Below are positions 45,140 through 53,854 of a DNA stretch of 64,000 nt, piece after piece. The stretch's first letter is position 1. Each line of letters begins with the position of its first letter. The notes under the pieces are model-generated. The model saw only the letters and a program-made list of their open reading frames with translations. It was not told the origin of the DNA and ran no database searches. The position numbers and the translations under genes are program-made. The DNA is from Mesorhizobium ventifaucium (GTDB lineage: Bacteria; Pseudomonadota; Alphaproteobacteria; Rhizobiales; Rhizobiaceae), in contig NZ_CAKXZS010000016.1 of assembly GCF_935822925.1 (NCBI RefSeq), forward strand, positions 1 through 64,000, read 5' to 3'.

Positions 45140-46171
45140 ATGCCGTTGAATGCGGATTTCGATCCTGCGGCATTGAAGAGCTTTCTCGCGAACCGCTTCG
45201 GCGATGCCGCAATGACACTCGAGCGGATCGGCGGCGGACAGTCCAACCCGACCTATTTCGTCGACTATGGTGCGCATCGCATGGTGCTGCGCAAGAAGCC
45301 GGCCGGGCCGATCCTGCGCGGGGCGCATGCCGTCGACCGCGAGTTCCGCGTGCTTGAAGCGCTCGCACCGACCAACGTCCCGGTGCCCCGGCCGGTGCTC
45401 TATCACGACGGTGTCGAGCCGCTCGGCACGCCCTTCTACCTGATGAAGCGGCTGGATGGTCGCGTCTTCCACGACTGTTCGCTGCCCGGCCTTGTCCCCG
45501 CCGAGCGACGCGGCATCTATTTCGGCATGGCCGAAGCGATGGCCAGATTGCATGCTGTCCGTCCCGACGAGGTCGGTCTCGGCGACTATGGCCGGCCCGG
45601 CAACTATTTCGAGCGTCAGATTGGCCGCTGGACCAGGCAGCTCAGGGAATCGCCGAGCGACAGAATTCCGGCACTCGAAGCGGTCGCCGACTGGCTGCCG
45701 CAGCATATGCCCGCGGATGATGGGCGCGTGTCGATCGCCCATGGCGACTTCCGCCTCGGAAATCTGCTGTTCCATCCCGGCAAGCCGGAAGTGATCGGCA
45801 TTCTCGATTGGGAACTGTCGACGGTCGGCCATCCGCTCGCCGATCTCGGCTTTTGCTCGATGACCTGGCATTCGACCCCTGACGAATATGGCGGCATCCT
45901 CGGCCTCGATCATGCTGCACTCGGCATTCCCAGCCAGCGCGAATTCCTCGACCATTATTTCGCGCATGCCGTGCCCACCGCGCCCCTGCAACGCTTCCAC
46001 CTGGTTTTTTCGCTGTTCCGTTTCGCGGTGATCTTCGTCGGCATCGCCGACCGGGCGCGGGCAGGCAGCGCGGCGTCGGCCGATGCCGCCGGCAAGTGGC
46101 CGCTCGCCGGCCGCTTTGCCGTACGTGCTCAAGAGATCATCCAAGGGGCGAGACCGTGGAGTGGCTCCTGA
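45140..46171 (+). CDS. APH-family kinase, ACAD10/11 N-terminal-like
   Basis: A 343-residue aminoglycoside phosphotransferase-fold kinase. It has an IGGGQSNPTYFV glycine loop, a Lys region RMVLRKKPAGPIL, the catalytic HGDFRLGNLLFHP, and the metal-binding DWELSTVGHPLADLGF. This last motif is characteristic of the kinase domain of ACAD10/ACAD11 and LvaA-type proteins. It would phosphorylate the 4-hydroxy group of an acyl-CoA, and the upstream acyl-CoA dehydrogenase would complete elimination. ATG 45140 has GGAGG upstream. Confidence 0.82.
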   Translation: MPLNADFDPAALKSFLANRFGDAAMTLERIGGGQSNPTYFVDYGAHRMVLRKKPAGPILRGAHAVDREFRVLEALAPTNVPVPRPVLYHDGVEPLGTPFYLMKRLDGRVFHDCSLPGLVPAERRGIYFGMAEAMARLHAVRPDEVGLGDYGRPGNYFERQIGRWTRQLRESPSDRIPALEAVADWLPQHMPADDGRVSIAHGDFRLGNLLFHPGKPEVIGILDWELSTVGHPLADLGFCSMTWHSTPDEYGGILGLDHAALGIPSQREFLDHYFAHAVPTAPLQRFHLVFSLFRFAVIFVGIADRARAGSAASADAAGKWPLAGRFAVRAQEIIQGARPWSGS

Positions 46172-46200
46172 GGGAGGAGCGTTCGCGCCTGGTCCTTTCC

Positions 46201-46698
46201 CTACCCCGCCGCGTCAGCAATCCAGTCCGAAAGGCTTCGCGAAAAACTTCGCGGCACGATGAGTTCGCACGCGGCATCGCCGGTGCGCAGAAAGAGCACG
46301 GGCACATGGTGCAAGGATGTCAGCACGGCGCGGCCCGGGGCGGCCGCCGGCGCGCGCCAGTCGACAGTGATGCATTTGGAGAGAACCGGAGCGATGTGAG
46401 CCCCAGCCATTCTGAAACGCTCGCGACCCTCGCCGAGAGAAACTGAACAGCCGAGATCGGGGTCGACGGCCAGCGAAGGCGCTTCAAGACCATCGTCGAG
46501 AGCCAGCCAAAGACGGCGAGGTGCAACGCGGATGACGAGGAGACCTTTTTGGCGAACCGTCTCTCCGACCGAATCGGGAAGTTTGGTGCCTAGCAATGCC
46601 GAGAGGCTCTTTTCGAATTGCCCCAGCGTCCCGTCCCAGCCCTCGATCTGGATGAGCGGGCAATCGGCCACGGACAGGCTGAAATCCGGACTAGCCAT
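46201..46698 (-). CDS. soxG: sarcosine oxidase, gamma subunit
   Basis: A 165-residue SoxG-like protein, the smallest partly conserved subunit of heterotetrameric sarcosine oxidase. It contains LLVIRVAPRRLWLAL, FRMAGAHIAPVLSKCITVDW and a C-terminal VPRSFSRSLSDWIADAAG, typical of the family. The ATG at 46698 overlaps the end of soxA. It ends the minus-strand operon, convergent with the kinase gene. Confidence 0.82.
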   Translation of the reverse strand: MASPDFSLSVADCPLIQIEGWDGTLGQFEKSLSALLGTKLPDSVGETVRQKGLLVIRVAPRRLWLALDDGLEAPSLAVDPDLGCSVSLGEGRERFRMAGAHIAPVLSKCITVDWRAPAAAPGRAVLTSLHHVPVLFLRTGDAACELIVPRSFSRSLSDWIADAAG

Positions 46699-49645
46699 GC
46701 AGCCGCTCCCCCTGCGGATCGAGGAATACCGGCGAGGCGATTCGGGCACGGACCGTTTCGGCTTTCATCGGATAGACCGCCACGACCTCGCTTCCTTCGC
46801 TGGCGACATCGCCGGCAAGCAAGGCCAGCCCGACATAGTGGCCGCGTTCGGGGCTGAAGGTGACGGAAGTGACGCGGCCGCGCCCGTGGCCGTAAGGTTT
46901 CTCGCCCGGCAGAAACAGGATGGCGCCACCGCGAAGGCGTTTTCCCTCCTCGATGCATTCCAGTCCGACCAGGCGCTGGCGGTCGGGCGCCTGGAAGGCG
47001 GGGCGCCGTCGCAGCACGTCGCCGACGAAGCCGGTACGCTTGCCCGCCATGCGGCCGAGGCCAAGATCGTCGAGCGTCGTGCGCCCATCGATTTCAGGTC
47101 CGGCGACATGGCCCTTTTCGACGCGCAGCGCGCCAAGCGCCTCGACGCCGTAAGGTTTCAGGTCGAACGGCCGGCCTGCTTCGAGCAGGCGGCTCCAAAG
47201 CTGTTCACCGGCAGTTGCGCCGACATAGATTTCGTAGGCGCGCTCGCCGGAATAACTGAGGCGCAGGATGCGGAGCGCACGGCCCTGCCATTCGCTTTCG
47301 AGCAATCCCATATGCGCAAATGCCGCGTCGGAAACATCGAGAACGGGAAACGCGGCACTCAGAATTGCGCGGCTTTTCGGTCCGGCAACCGACATCGCCG
47401 CCCATTCATCGCTCACCGAGGTCACGGCTACGCGCAAATCCGGCCAGGCCGTATCGAGCAGGAATTCAAGACGCGACAGCACGTCGGCGGCCTTGGCGGT
47501 CGAGGTGGTCATGAAGAACCGGTTCTCGGCCAGCCGCGTCGTGGTGCCGTCGTCGAAGACGATGCCGTCGTCGCGCAGCATGACGCCGTAGCGCGCACGG
47601 CCAACCGGCAGTTTGGCAAAGCCGTTGGCGTAGATGCGATCGAGGAAAATCGCGGCATCCGGGCCCTGGACGTCGATCTTGCCGAGAGTGGAGATGTCCA
47701 TCAGGCCAGCGGCCTGGCGCACACTCCGCATTTCGGCGATATAGGCTTCGTTCGAGTCACGCCCGGACTGCCTGTAGAAAAAGGGCCGCATCCAGAGCCC
47801 GACCTCGATCATCTCGGCGCCGTTCGCCATGTGCCAGTCGTGCATCGGCGTGCGGCGGATCGGCTTGAAATGATGGCCGATGGCGCATCCGGCAAGCGCA
47901 CCGATGGCGACCGGCGTATAGGGCGGTCGAAAGGTCGTGGCGCCGGTCTCGGGGATCGTTGCGTTGCGTAACGCCGCCATCGAGGCAAGCGCCGCAAAAT
48001 TGCTGGTCTTGCCCTGGTCGGTGCCCATTCCGAGCGTGGTGTAGCGCTTCAGATGCTCGACCGATTCATAGCCTTCGCGATGGGCGAGTTCGATATCCCC
48101 AGTCGTCACGTCCATCTGGAAATCGACGAAGGCTTTTCCACGTCCGATGGAAGGGGCTTCGCGTAGCAGGGCCGTGGCGGTCTCGCCGAGATCGAGTTTC
48201 GAAGGAGCGGGCACCGGCATGGACTTGCCGCAGAACCATGCCGCCGCGATGCCGGCGCGATGACCGTCCTCGATGGCACCCGCGGTCGAATAAGTTCCCA
48301 TCATCGAGCCGGCGCCGAACCGGTCCGCTGGAAACGCGCCCGGCACGAAGCCGCCGATGTCGTCGCGATATTGAGGTTTTACGCCAAGATGCGAGGTGAG
48401 ATGCACGGTTGGCGACCAGCCGCCGGACACGCAGACCAGGTCGCAGGCGGCCTCAGGCTGGCCGTCCGGTCCGTTGAGCGTTGCACGCCTGACGGCATGG
48501 CCGCCGTTAAGGTCGACGATGCGCGTTGCGGCCCGCACCACCACGCCGAGCCGTCCGGCTTCTGCGGCAAGCGCTGTGGACGGCGCTGCGCGAACGTCGG
48601 CAACTATCACCTCTGCGCCGGCATCGGCAAGATCGAAGGCGGCGCGCCAGGCGCCGTCATTGCTGGTGGCGACGATTATCTTCTTGCCGGGCAGGACGGC
48701 GAAACGGTTGAGATAGCTACGGGCGGCCGACGCAAGCATGACGCCGGGCCGATCGTTGTTGGAGAATACCATTGGCCGCTCGATGGCGCCGGTGGCAAGA
48801 ACGATCGAGCGGGCGCGAAGCATGGTGAACGTCTGCCGCGCTTCGCCGGCAAGCTGCGGATTGCTTGGGTCGCGTTGCTCGACCAGTCCGATGACATTGC
48901 CGTCATAGATGCCGAAAGCGGTTGTCCGCTTCATCAGAGTGACGGTTTCGGAGCTTTCCAGCTCGGCCTCGGCCTGTCTCAACCATGCGGCCGCAGCGCT
49001 GTCGGATTGTTCCGCCAGAAGCTGGCCGCCGAGCAGGAAATCCTGCTCGATCAGCGCCACCCGCGCGCCGGCCGTTGCGGCAGCACACGCCGCCGACAAT
49101 CCTGCCGGGCCGCCGCCCCAGATTGCGACATCGGCAAAGGCATGACTGATGTCGTAGCGGTCGGGATCATGGCCGCTGCCGGCTCTGCCCAGCCCGGCCG
49201 CCTTGCGGATGAAGTGCTCGTAGAACATCCAGGCGCGGCGCGTCGGGCCCATGAAGGTCTTGTAGTAGAAGCCGGCCGAAAGGAACGGCGCCAACAGGCC
49301 GTTGATGCTTTGCACGTCAAAGGCGAGCGAAGGCCAGCGGTTCTGGCTCTCCGCGACTAGGCCGTCTTCGAGTTCCAGTGTCGTCGCCGGCAGGTTCGGC
49401 TGGCGCCTGCCTGCAGTTGCGAGCGTGACCAGCGCATTCGGCTCCTCGGGCCCGGCGGAAAAAATGCCGCGCGGACGATGATATTTGAAGCTGCGCCCGA
49501 CCAGGGTGACGCCATTGGCGAGCAGCGCGGAGGCAAGCGTGTCGCCGCGATATCCGATCAGGCTCCGGCCGTCGAAGGTAAACTCGACCGGCTGCTCGCG
49601 GTCGATGCGGCCACCGATCGACAACCGCTTGTGGTTCGAATTCAT
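46691..49645 (-). CDS. soxA: sarcosine oxidase, alpha subunit
   Basis: A 984-residue SoxA. An N-terminal 2Fe-2S-like domain without iron cysteines (RLSIGGRIDREQPVEFTFDG) leads into an NAD/FAD domain (DVAIWGGGPAGLSAACAAAT, then VLATGAIERPMVF) and a C-terminal aminomethyltransferase (GcvT-like) domain from about residue 600 (WMRPFFYRQSG, DISTLGKIDVQGPDA). It carries NAD and works with SoxB, SoxD and SoxG to oxidise sarcosine, passing the methyl group to tetrahydrofolate. ATG 49645 overlaps soxD. Confidence 0.93.
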   Translation of the reverse strand: MNSNHKRLSIGGRIDREQPVEFTFDGRSLIGYRGDTLASALLANGVTLVGRSFKYHRPRGIFSAGPEEPNALVTLATAGRRQPNLPATTLELEDGLVAESQNRWPSLAFDVQSINGLLAPFLSAGFYYKTFMGPTRRAWMFYEHFIRKAAGLGRAGSGHDPDRYDISHAFADVAIWGGGPAGLSAACAAATAGARVALIEQDFLLGGQLLAEQSDSAAAAWLRQAEAELESSETVTLMKRTTAFGIYDGNVIGLVEQRDPSNPQLAGEARQTFTMLRARSIVLATGAIERPMVFSNNDRPGVMLASAARSYLNRFAVLPGKKIIVATSNDGAWRAAFDLADAGAEVIVADVRAAPSTALAAEAGRLGVVVRAATRIVDLNGGHAVRRATLNGPDGQPEAACDLVCVSGGWSPTVHLTSHLGVKPQYRDDIGGFVPGAFPADRFGAGSMMGTYSTAGAIEDGHRAGIAAAWFCGKSMPVPAPSKLDLGETATALLREAPSIGRGKAFVDFQMDVTTGDIELAHREGYESVEHLKRYTTLGMGTDQGKTSNFAALASMAALRNATIPETGATTFRPPYTPVAIGALAGCAIGHHFKPIRRTPMHDWHMANGAEMIEVGLWMRPFFYRQSGRDSNEAYIAEMRSVRQAAGLMDISTLGKIDVQGPDAAIFLDRIYANGFAKLPVGRARYGVMLRDDGIVFDDGTTTRLAENRFFMTTSTAKAADVLSRLEFLLDTAWPDLRVAVTSVSDEWAAMSVAGPKSRAILSAAFPVLDVSDAAFAHMGLLESEWQGRALRILRLSYSGERAYEIYVGATAGEQLWSRLLEAGRPFDLKPYGVEALGALRVEKGHVAGPEIDGRTTLDDLGLGRMAGKRTGFVGDVLRRRPAFQAPDRQRLVGLECIEEGKRLRGGAILFLPGEKPYGHGRGRVTSVTFSPERGHYVGLALLAGDVASEGSEVVAVYPMKAETVRARIASPVFLDPQGERLHG

Positions 49646-49938
49646 GCCGGTGATTTCCTGGCCAGCGATTTCCTTGGGGCTAATTTCCTGGCCAGCTCGA
49701 CCGATGCGATGGCGTGGTTGCGCGTGTCGCGTTCGACCACCAGCCATTGGCGGCAACCGGTCACGTGCTGCCAGAATTCGCGGTGCAGGCCAGCCGGATT
49801 TGCCCTGATATAGACATAAGCGTACCAGGCCTGCGGATCGGGATCGTCGTGCGCCGGACGCGTGACGGAAGCGTCGCCGCCGTAGCGGAACTCGTCATGG
49901 TCGCGCAGACCGCAGCAGGGGCATTCTATGCGCAGCAT
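49642..49938 (-). CDS. soxD: sarcosine oxidase, delta subunit
   Basis: A 98-residue SoxD zinc protein. Zinc-ligand candidates are Cys6, Cys9, His58 and Cys62 (MLRIECPCCG and REFWQHVTGC), matching the family. The C-terminus is extended by a basic repeat (LARKL-APRKS-LARKS) from three 15-bp units. It sits between soxB and soxA, overlapping the soxA start. Confidence 0.9.
   Translation of the reverse strand: MLRIECPCCGLRDHDEFRYGGDASVTRPAHDDPDPQAWYAYVYIRANPAGLHREFWQHVTGCRQWLVVERDTRNHAIASVELARKLAPRKSLARKSPA
49652..49696. repeat. three 15-bp tandem repeats in the soxD 3' end
   Basis: GATTTCCTGGCCAGC, GATTTCCTTGGGGCT and AATTTCCTGGCCAGC follow each other in register. They encode three five-residue units of the SoxD tail and lie just upstream of the soxA start, so copy-number change would keep the frame but alter the soxA translation region. 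Confidence 0.7.
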
Positions 49939-49951
49939 TGTCTTCCGCCTC

Positions 49952-51208
49952 CTATTGCAGCCAGGCTGAGGGGCCGGCGCCAGCCTCGTCGAGCGTGTGG
50001 CCGGTGCTGAAACGATCGAGCCCGTAGGCTGTGATCAACGGATGCGGCTTGCCGGTGGCGATCGTGTGGGCGAAGCACCAGCCGGAAGCCGGCGTCGCCT
50101 TGAAGCCGCCATAGCACCAGCCGCCGTTGAGATAGAGGCCTTCGATCGACGTCGGGCAGATGATCGGGCTGGCATCGGGCGTCATATCCATGACGCCGCC
50201 CCAATGGCGCAGCAGGCGGACGCGCGAAATGCACGGCATCAGCGCAATCGCCGCCTCCGCCACTTCGCGCACGACGCCGAGATTGCCGCGCTGGGCGTAG
50301 GAATTGTAGCCGTCGAGATTGCCGCCGAAGACCAGCCCGCCTTTGTCCGACTGGCTGACGTAGAAATGGTCGGCGCCGTAGGCGACGACGTGGTCTACCA
50401 ACGGCTTCAGCGGTTCGGTGACGAAGGCCTGCAGGACGTGGCTTTCGATCGGCAGCTCAAGGCCGGCCTTGGCGCCGAGCACGGATGTATGACCGGCAAC
50501 AGCGAGGCCGACCTTGCCGGCGCCGATCCGGCCCTTCGTCGTTTCGACGCCGACGATACTGTCGCCGTCGCGGAGGAAGCCTGTCACCTCGCAGTTCTGA
50601 ATAATGTCGACGCCATGGCCGTCGGCGGCGCGCGCATAGCCCCAGGCGACGGCGTCGTGGCGCGCCGTGCCCGCCCGGCCCTGGAAGATGGCGCCATGGA
50701 TCGGAAAGCGGGCCGTGTCGGAAAAATCGAGATAGGGCACCAGCCGGCGCACCTCGTCGCGGTCGAGGATATCGGCATCGATGCCGTTCAGCCGCATGAT
50801 GTTGGCGCGGTAGCTGAAGCCGTCGAGCTGATCGGCCGAATGCGCGGTGACCAGCTGGCCGCGCTGCGAGAACATGACGTTGAAGTTCAGCGCCCGCGAC
50901 ATGCCCTCCCAGAGCTTCATCGAGAATTCGTAGAACTGGGTGTTGCCGTCGAGCAGGTAGTTGGAGCGGATGACGGTGGTGTTGCGGCCGACATTGCCGC
51001 CGCCGACATAGCCTTTTTCGAGCACCGCGACATTGCGGATGCCGTGGTTCTCGGCGAGGTAGAAGGCGGTAGCGAGGCCGTGTCCACCGCCGCCGATGAC
51101 GATCACGTCGTAGGACGGTTTTGGCTCTGCTGCCCGCCAGGCGCGCTGCCAGTTCTTCTGGCCAGACAGCGCGTTGCGGAAAATCGAAAATGCCGAGTAG
51201 CGCGACAT
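49952..51208 (-). CDS. soxB: sarcosine oxidase, beta subunit
   Basis: A 418-residue DAO-superfamily flavoprotein, the usual SoxB length. The N-terminus has YDVIVIGGGGHGLATAFYL and LEKGYVGGGNVGRNTTVIRS, with a His171 in FPIHGAIFQGRAGTARHDAV as the likely covalent FMN site. The C-terminus has GWCYGGFKATPASGW. It oxidises sarcosine in the SoxBDAG complex. The start is ten bases from the upstream M24 gene; the ATG is chosen by homology to MSRYSAFSIFRNA. Confidence 0.93.
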   Translation of the reverse strand: MSRYSAFSIFRNALSGQKNWQRAWRAAEPKPSYDVIVIGGGGHGLATAFYLAENHGIRNVAVLEKGYVGGGNVGRNTTVIRSNYLLDGNTQFYEFSMKLWEGMSRALNFNVMFSQRGQLVTAHSADQLDGFSYRANIMRLNGIDADILDRDEVRRLVPYLDFSDTARFPIHGAIFQGRAGTARHDAVAWGYARAADGHGVDIIQNCEVTGFLRDGDSIVGVETTKGRIGAGKVGLAVAGHTSVLGAKAGLELPIESHVLQAFVTEPLKPLVDHVVAYGADHFYVSQSDKGGLVFGGNLDGYNSYAQRGNLGVVREVAEAAIALMPCISRVRLLRHWGGVMDMTPDASPIICPTSIEGLYLNGGWCYGGFKATPASGWCFAHTIATGKPHPLITAYGLDRFSTGHTLDEAGAGPSAWLQ

Positions 51209-51218
51209 GCGTGCGGGC

Positions 51219-52367
51219 CTATCGAACGATCGGGCCGGCCGGCGTGCGGGTAAGCACTTCAGCGCCCGCATCGGTCAGAAGTACGGTGTTGGAGACGAAG
51301 TCATCGCCGCGACCGGTGCCCATCAGCCACGACAGGATGTGGAAGCTCATCCCGGTCTCGATCTCGAGGTCGGAATCGTGCCTCAAGCCAGTCACCGAAT
51401 TGCCGCCGGTCCATGATGGCGGCTGGCCGGCGCCGACAAGATAGCCGCAGTGATGGCGGCGATAGTGGGAAAGACCGGCCTCGTCCGCGACTGCCTGCCA
51501 GGCAGCGTACACGTCGCGCGCCTTGGCCCCGGGCCGCAGCGCCTCGACGACGGCATCGAACGCCTTGGCGGTCACTTTTGCCATCGCGGCGTCTTTGTCG
51601 CTGATATAGCCGATGCGAACGAGCCGGCCGAGCGGCGCGTGATAACGCGAGATGCAGCCGGACAGTTCGACGAAGACCGGCTCGCCCTTGCGGTAGATCC
51701 CGTCCCCCCAGGTCGTGTGCTCCTCGCCCAGTCGCGCGGCCGGGCGGATGAAGGGTCCGAAGCCCGGAGCATGACCGCCGGCGCGGATCATCGCCGCAAC
51801 GCATTGGGCCGCAACCTCCTGTTCGGAGGCGCTGTCCGAGATCGCGGCGATCGCGGCGCCGGCGGCGGCGTCGGTCACTTGTGCCGCCTGACGCATCAGC
51901 GCCTGTTCCTCGGCGCTCTTCACCCGCCGCATCCTGTCGACCAGGCCGGAAACATCGCTCCATCTGGCATCGGCCTGCGTCTGGAGTGCGACGGCAAGCC
52001 CATGGCTGAGGCCGGCCGTCCAGTATTCGAGGCCGATCCGCTTGCCGGACAGGCTGAGTTCCGCAAGCACCCGCGCGGCGAGGTCGGCCGCCGTTTCGCT
52101 GTCGGAATGGCCGCGGAATTCCGCTGCCGTCACTTGTTTCTCGATCGTCACCTTTTCCATCGAGCGGGTGACCAGAACAGGTTTTCCTTCGAGCGGCACG
52201 ATCAGCAGGTGTGGGGCAAAATATCCCCAGTGATCGAGCCCGGTGAGGTAAAAGACGTTCTCCGGCGAAGCAAAGACCGCCGCGTCCAACTCGCGCTCAG
52301 CCAGCGCCGTGCGGACCCTGACAAGGCGGCCGGCGATTTCGGCCTCGGAAAACGGATTACGGTCCAT
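51219..52367 (-). CDS. M24-family creatinase/ectoine hydrolase-like protein
   Basis: A 382-residue pita-bread (M24) protein. The normal metal-binding Asp pair and Glu residues are replaced: the corresponding segment reads FVELSGCISRYHAPLGRLVR, and the C-terminal segment is ETGMSFHILSWLMG. A His remains in RRHHCGYLVGAG. This pattern is shared with creatinase and ectoine hydrolase, which are metal-independent amidohydrolases. It lies between soxB and a second such gene. Creatinase produces sarcosine and urea, which fits SoxBDAG, but the substrate is not proven. Confidence 0.8.
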   Translation of the reverse strand: MDRNPFSEAEIAGRLVRVRTALAERELDAAVFASPENVFYLTGLDHWGYFAPHLLIVPLEGKPVLVTRSMEKVTIEKQVTAAEFRGHSDSETAADLAARVLAELSLSGKRIGLEYWTAGLSHGLAVALQTQADARWSDVSGLVDRMRRVKSAEEQALMRQAAQVTDAAAGAAIAAISDSASEQEVAAQCVAAMIRAGGHAPGFGPFIRPAARLGEEHTTWGDGIYRKGEPVFVELSGCISRYHAPLGRLVRIGYISDKDAAMAKVTAKAFDAVVEALRPGAKARDVYAAWQAVADEAGLSHYRRHHCGYLVGAGQPPSWTGGNSVTGLRHDSDLEIETGMSFHILSWLMGTGRGDDFVSNTVLLTDAGAEVLTRTPAGPIVR

Positions 52368-52444
52368 CAGGCGTCCTCGTGCTGGTTACCGGTTTCGTTG
52401 CCGGCATGATCTTTCGTCAGTTACCGGCTTCCCGTCCGTCATGC

Positions 52445-53635
52445 TCAGTCGATGACGATGAGTTCGCGCGCCACGTCGCAGAGGCGTTCGCCGCCGTGAT
52501 CCGTGACGACGAAGGATTCCGAGATGGCGATGCCGAAATCGTCGAGCCAAACGCCGGCCATGAAATGGAAGCACATCCCGGACTGCATCTCGGTGGTGTC
52601 GCCGGGACGAAGACTTGCGGTGCGTTCGCCCCAATCGGGCGGGTAGGCGAGCCCGACCGGATAGCCGACGCGGCTCTCCTTCTTCAGCCCGTTCTTCCTC
52701 AACACTGCCTGCCAGGCGGCTTCCACCTCTTCGGCGGTGTAGCCGGGGCGCGCCTTCTCAAGGCCGGCGTCGACGCCCTCGACGATCGCCTTGGCCATGT
52801 CAACGATGGCTTGCGGCGGCTTGCCGAAATGCACGGTCCGCGTCAGCGCCACATGATAGCGCCGCCGCACCCCGGCGATCTCCAGAATGGCGAGGCCGCT
52901 GTCCGGCAGCGGCGCGTCGGACCAGGTCAGATGCGGCGTGCTGGTGCCCTCGCCGACGGGCATCAGCGGACAGATCGCGGCATAGTCGCCGCCCGCTCCA
53001 GGCACGCCCATGATCTGTGCGTGATAGATTTCCGCAATGACATGGTTCTGGGGCACGCCGGGCCGCATTTTTTCGATGGCGCGTTTCATAGCGTGCGTGC
53101 AGATCGCACCGGCCTCGCGGATCAGCACCAGCTCGGCTTCGGATTTGACCAGCCGCGCCCAGTTGACGAGATCGTGGTTGTTGGCGAAGTGCGCTTCAGG
53201 CAGCCCGCTGACGAGATGGGCATGGCAGCGCGCGGTGTAATAATGCGCGTCCATCTCGACGCCGATGCGGGCGTTTCCCCAGCCACGCGACCGGATCAGC
53301 TGGGCGAGTTCGTCATAGGGGTGTTCGACGGGCTGCTGCACCAGCCGTTCCGAAAACGGCACGATGTTCTTCTCCGGCAGGCCGGTGGTCAGGCGTGCGC
53401 TCCTGGCGTCCTGCGCCCTGCCGAACCAGATCGGCCGGTCTTCCCTGAGATGGACCAGCACGCATTGCGGAACATAGAACGACCATCCGTCATAGCCGGT
53501 CAGCCAGCACATATTGGCTGGATCCTGACAGATGATGAGGTCGAAGTCGGCCTTCTCCATGCGTGACTTCACGCCCGCCAGGCGCTGCGCATACTCCGCT
53601 TGCGTGAAAGTCCCGAAACCGCTCGCGCTCGCCAC
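52445..53635 (-). CDS. M24-family ectoine hydrolase (DoeA/EutD)-like protein
   Basis: A 396-residue M24 protein very like DoeA/EutD. It has DPANMCWLTGYDGWSFYVPQ, GVEMDAHYYTARCHAHLVSG, ILEIAGVRRRYHVALTRTVH, VGYPVGLAYPPDWGERTASL and ETTEMQ-like GMCFHFMAGVWLDDFG segments. Ectoine hydrolase opens the ectoine ring. The usual ligands of metallopeptidases are absent. The GTG at 53635 with GGTGGGA upstream is chosen over a longer frame. It faces the ehu operon across a 219-base gap. Confidence 0.82.
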   Translation of the reverse strand: MASASGFGTFTQAEYAQRLAGVKSRMEKADFDLIICQDPANMCWLTGYDGWSFYVPQCVLVHLREDRPIWFGRAQDARSARLTTGLPEKNIVPFSERLVQQPVEHPYDELAQLIRSRGWGNARIGVEMDAHYYTARCHAHLVSGLPEAHFANNHDLVNWARLVKSEAELVLIREAGAICTHAMKRAIEKMRPGVPQNHVIAEIYHAQIMGVPGAGGDYAAICPLMPVGEGTSTPHLTWSDAPLPDSGLAILEIAGVRRRYHVALTRTVHFGKPPQAIVDMAKAIVEGVDAGLEKARPGYTAEEVEAAWQAVLRKNGLKKESRVGYPVGLAYPPDWGERTASLRPGDTTEMQSGMCFHFMAGVWLDDFGIAISESFVVTDHGGERLCDVARELIVID

Positions 53636-53672
53636 CGAAATCCCACCTACCGGTACGCTGGTTTTTCTTAAA

Positions 53673-53682
53673 TTGTGCACAA
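53673..53682. promoter_or_regulatory. candidate GntR operator 1 in the divergent gap
   Basis: TTGTGCACAA is a perfect 10-bp palindrome that fits TnGTnnACnA, the FCD-GntR pattern. It lies 38 bases upstream of the M24 start on the minus strand, in the gap shared with ehuB. Confidence 0.5.
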
Positions 53683-53767
53683 CTAGGGCAATAGTTTTTG
53701 GTCTGCTATGGATTATCACCAACTTTCTGTGGTTTTTATATCTTCGCTTGCACAATGTCTAGGGCAG

Positions 53768-53777
53768 TTGTATACGT
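53768..53777. promoter_or_regulatory. candidate GntR operator 2 in the divergent gap
   Basis: TTGTATACGT fits the same TnGTnnACnA pattern except at the last base and lies 78 bases before the ehuB start. Together with the site 95 bases to its left it could give two-sided control by the GntR protein encoded at 56937. Confidence 0.4.
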
Positions 53778-53854
53778 CTTAGACGAGCAGGTGTCGACCT
53801 CGAAGAAGGCCGCGCCCTGGGAATCATCAGTCAGTTGTTCAATGGGAGAAAAGC

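Noticed and set aside
48260..49360. A 366-residue forward frame inside soxA
   Set aside because: Shadow of soxA, whose NAD/FAD motifs are clear on the minus strand.
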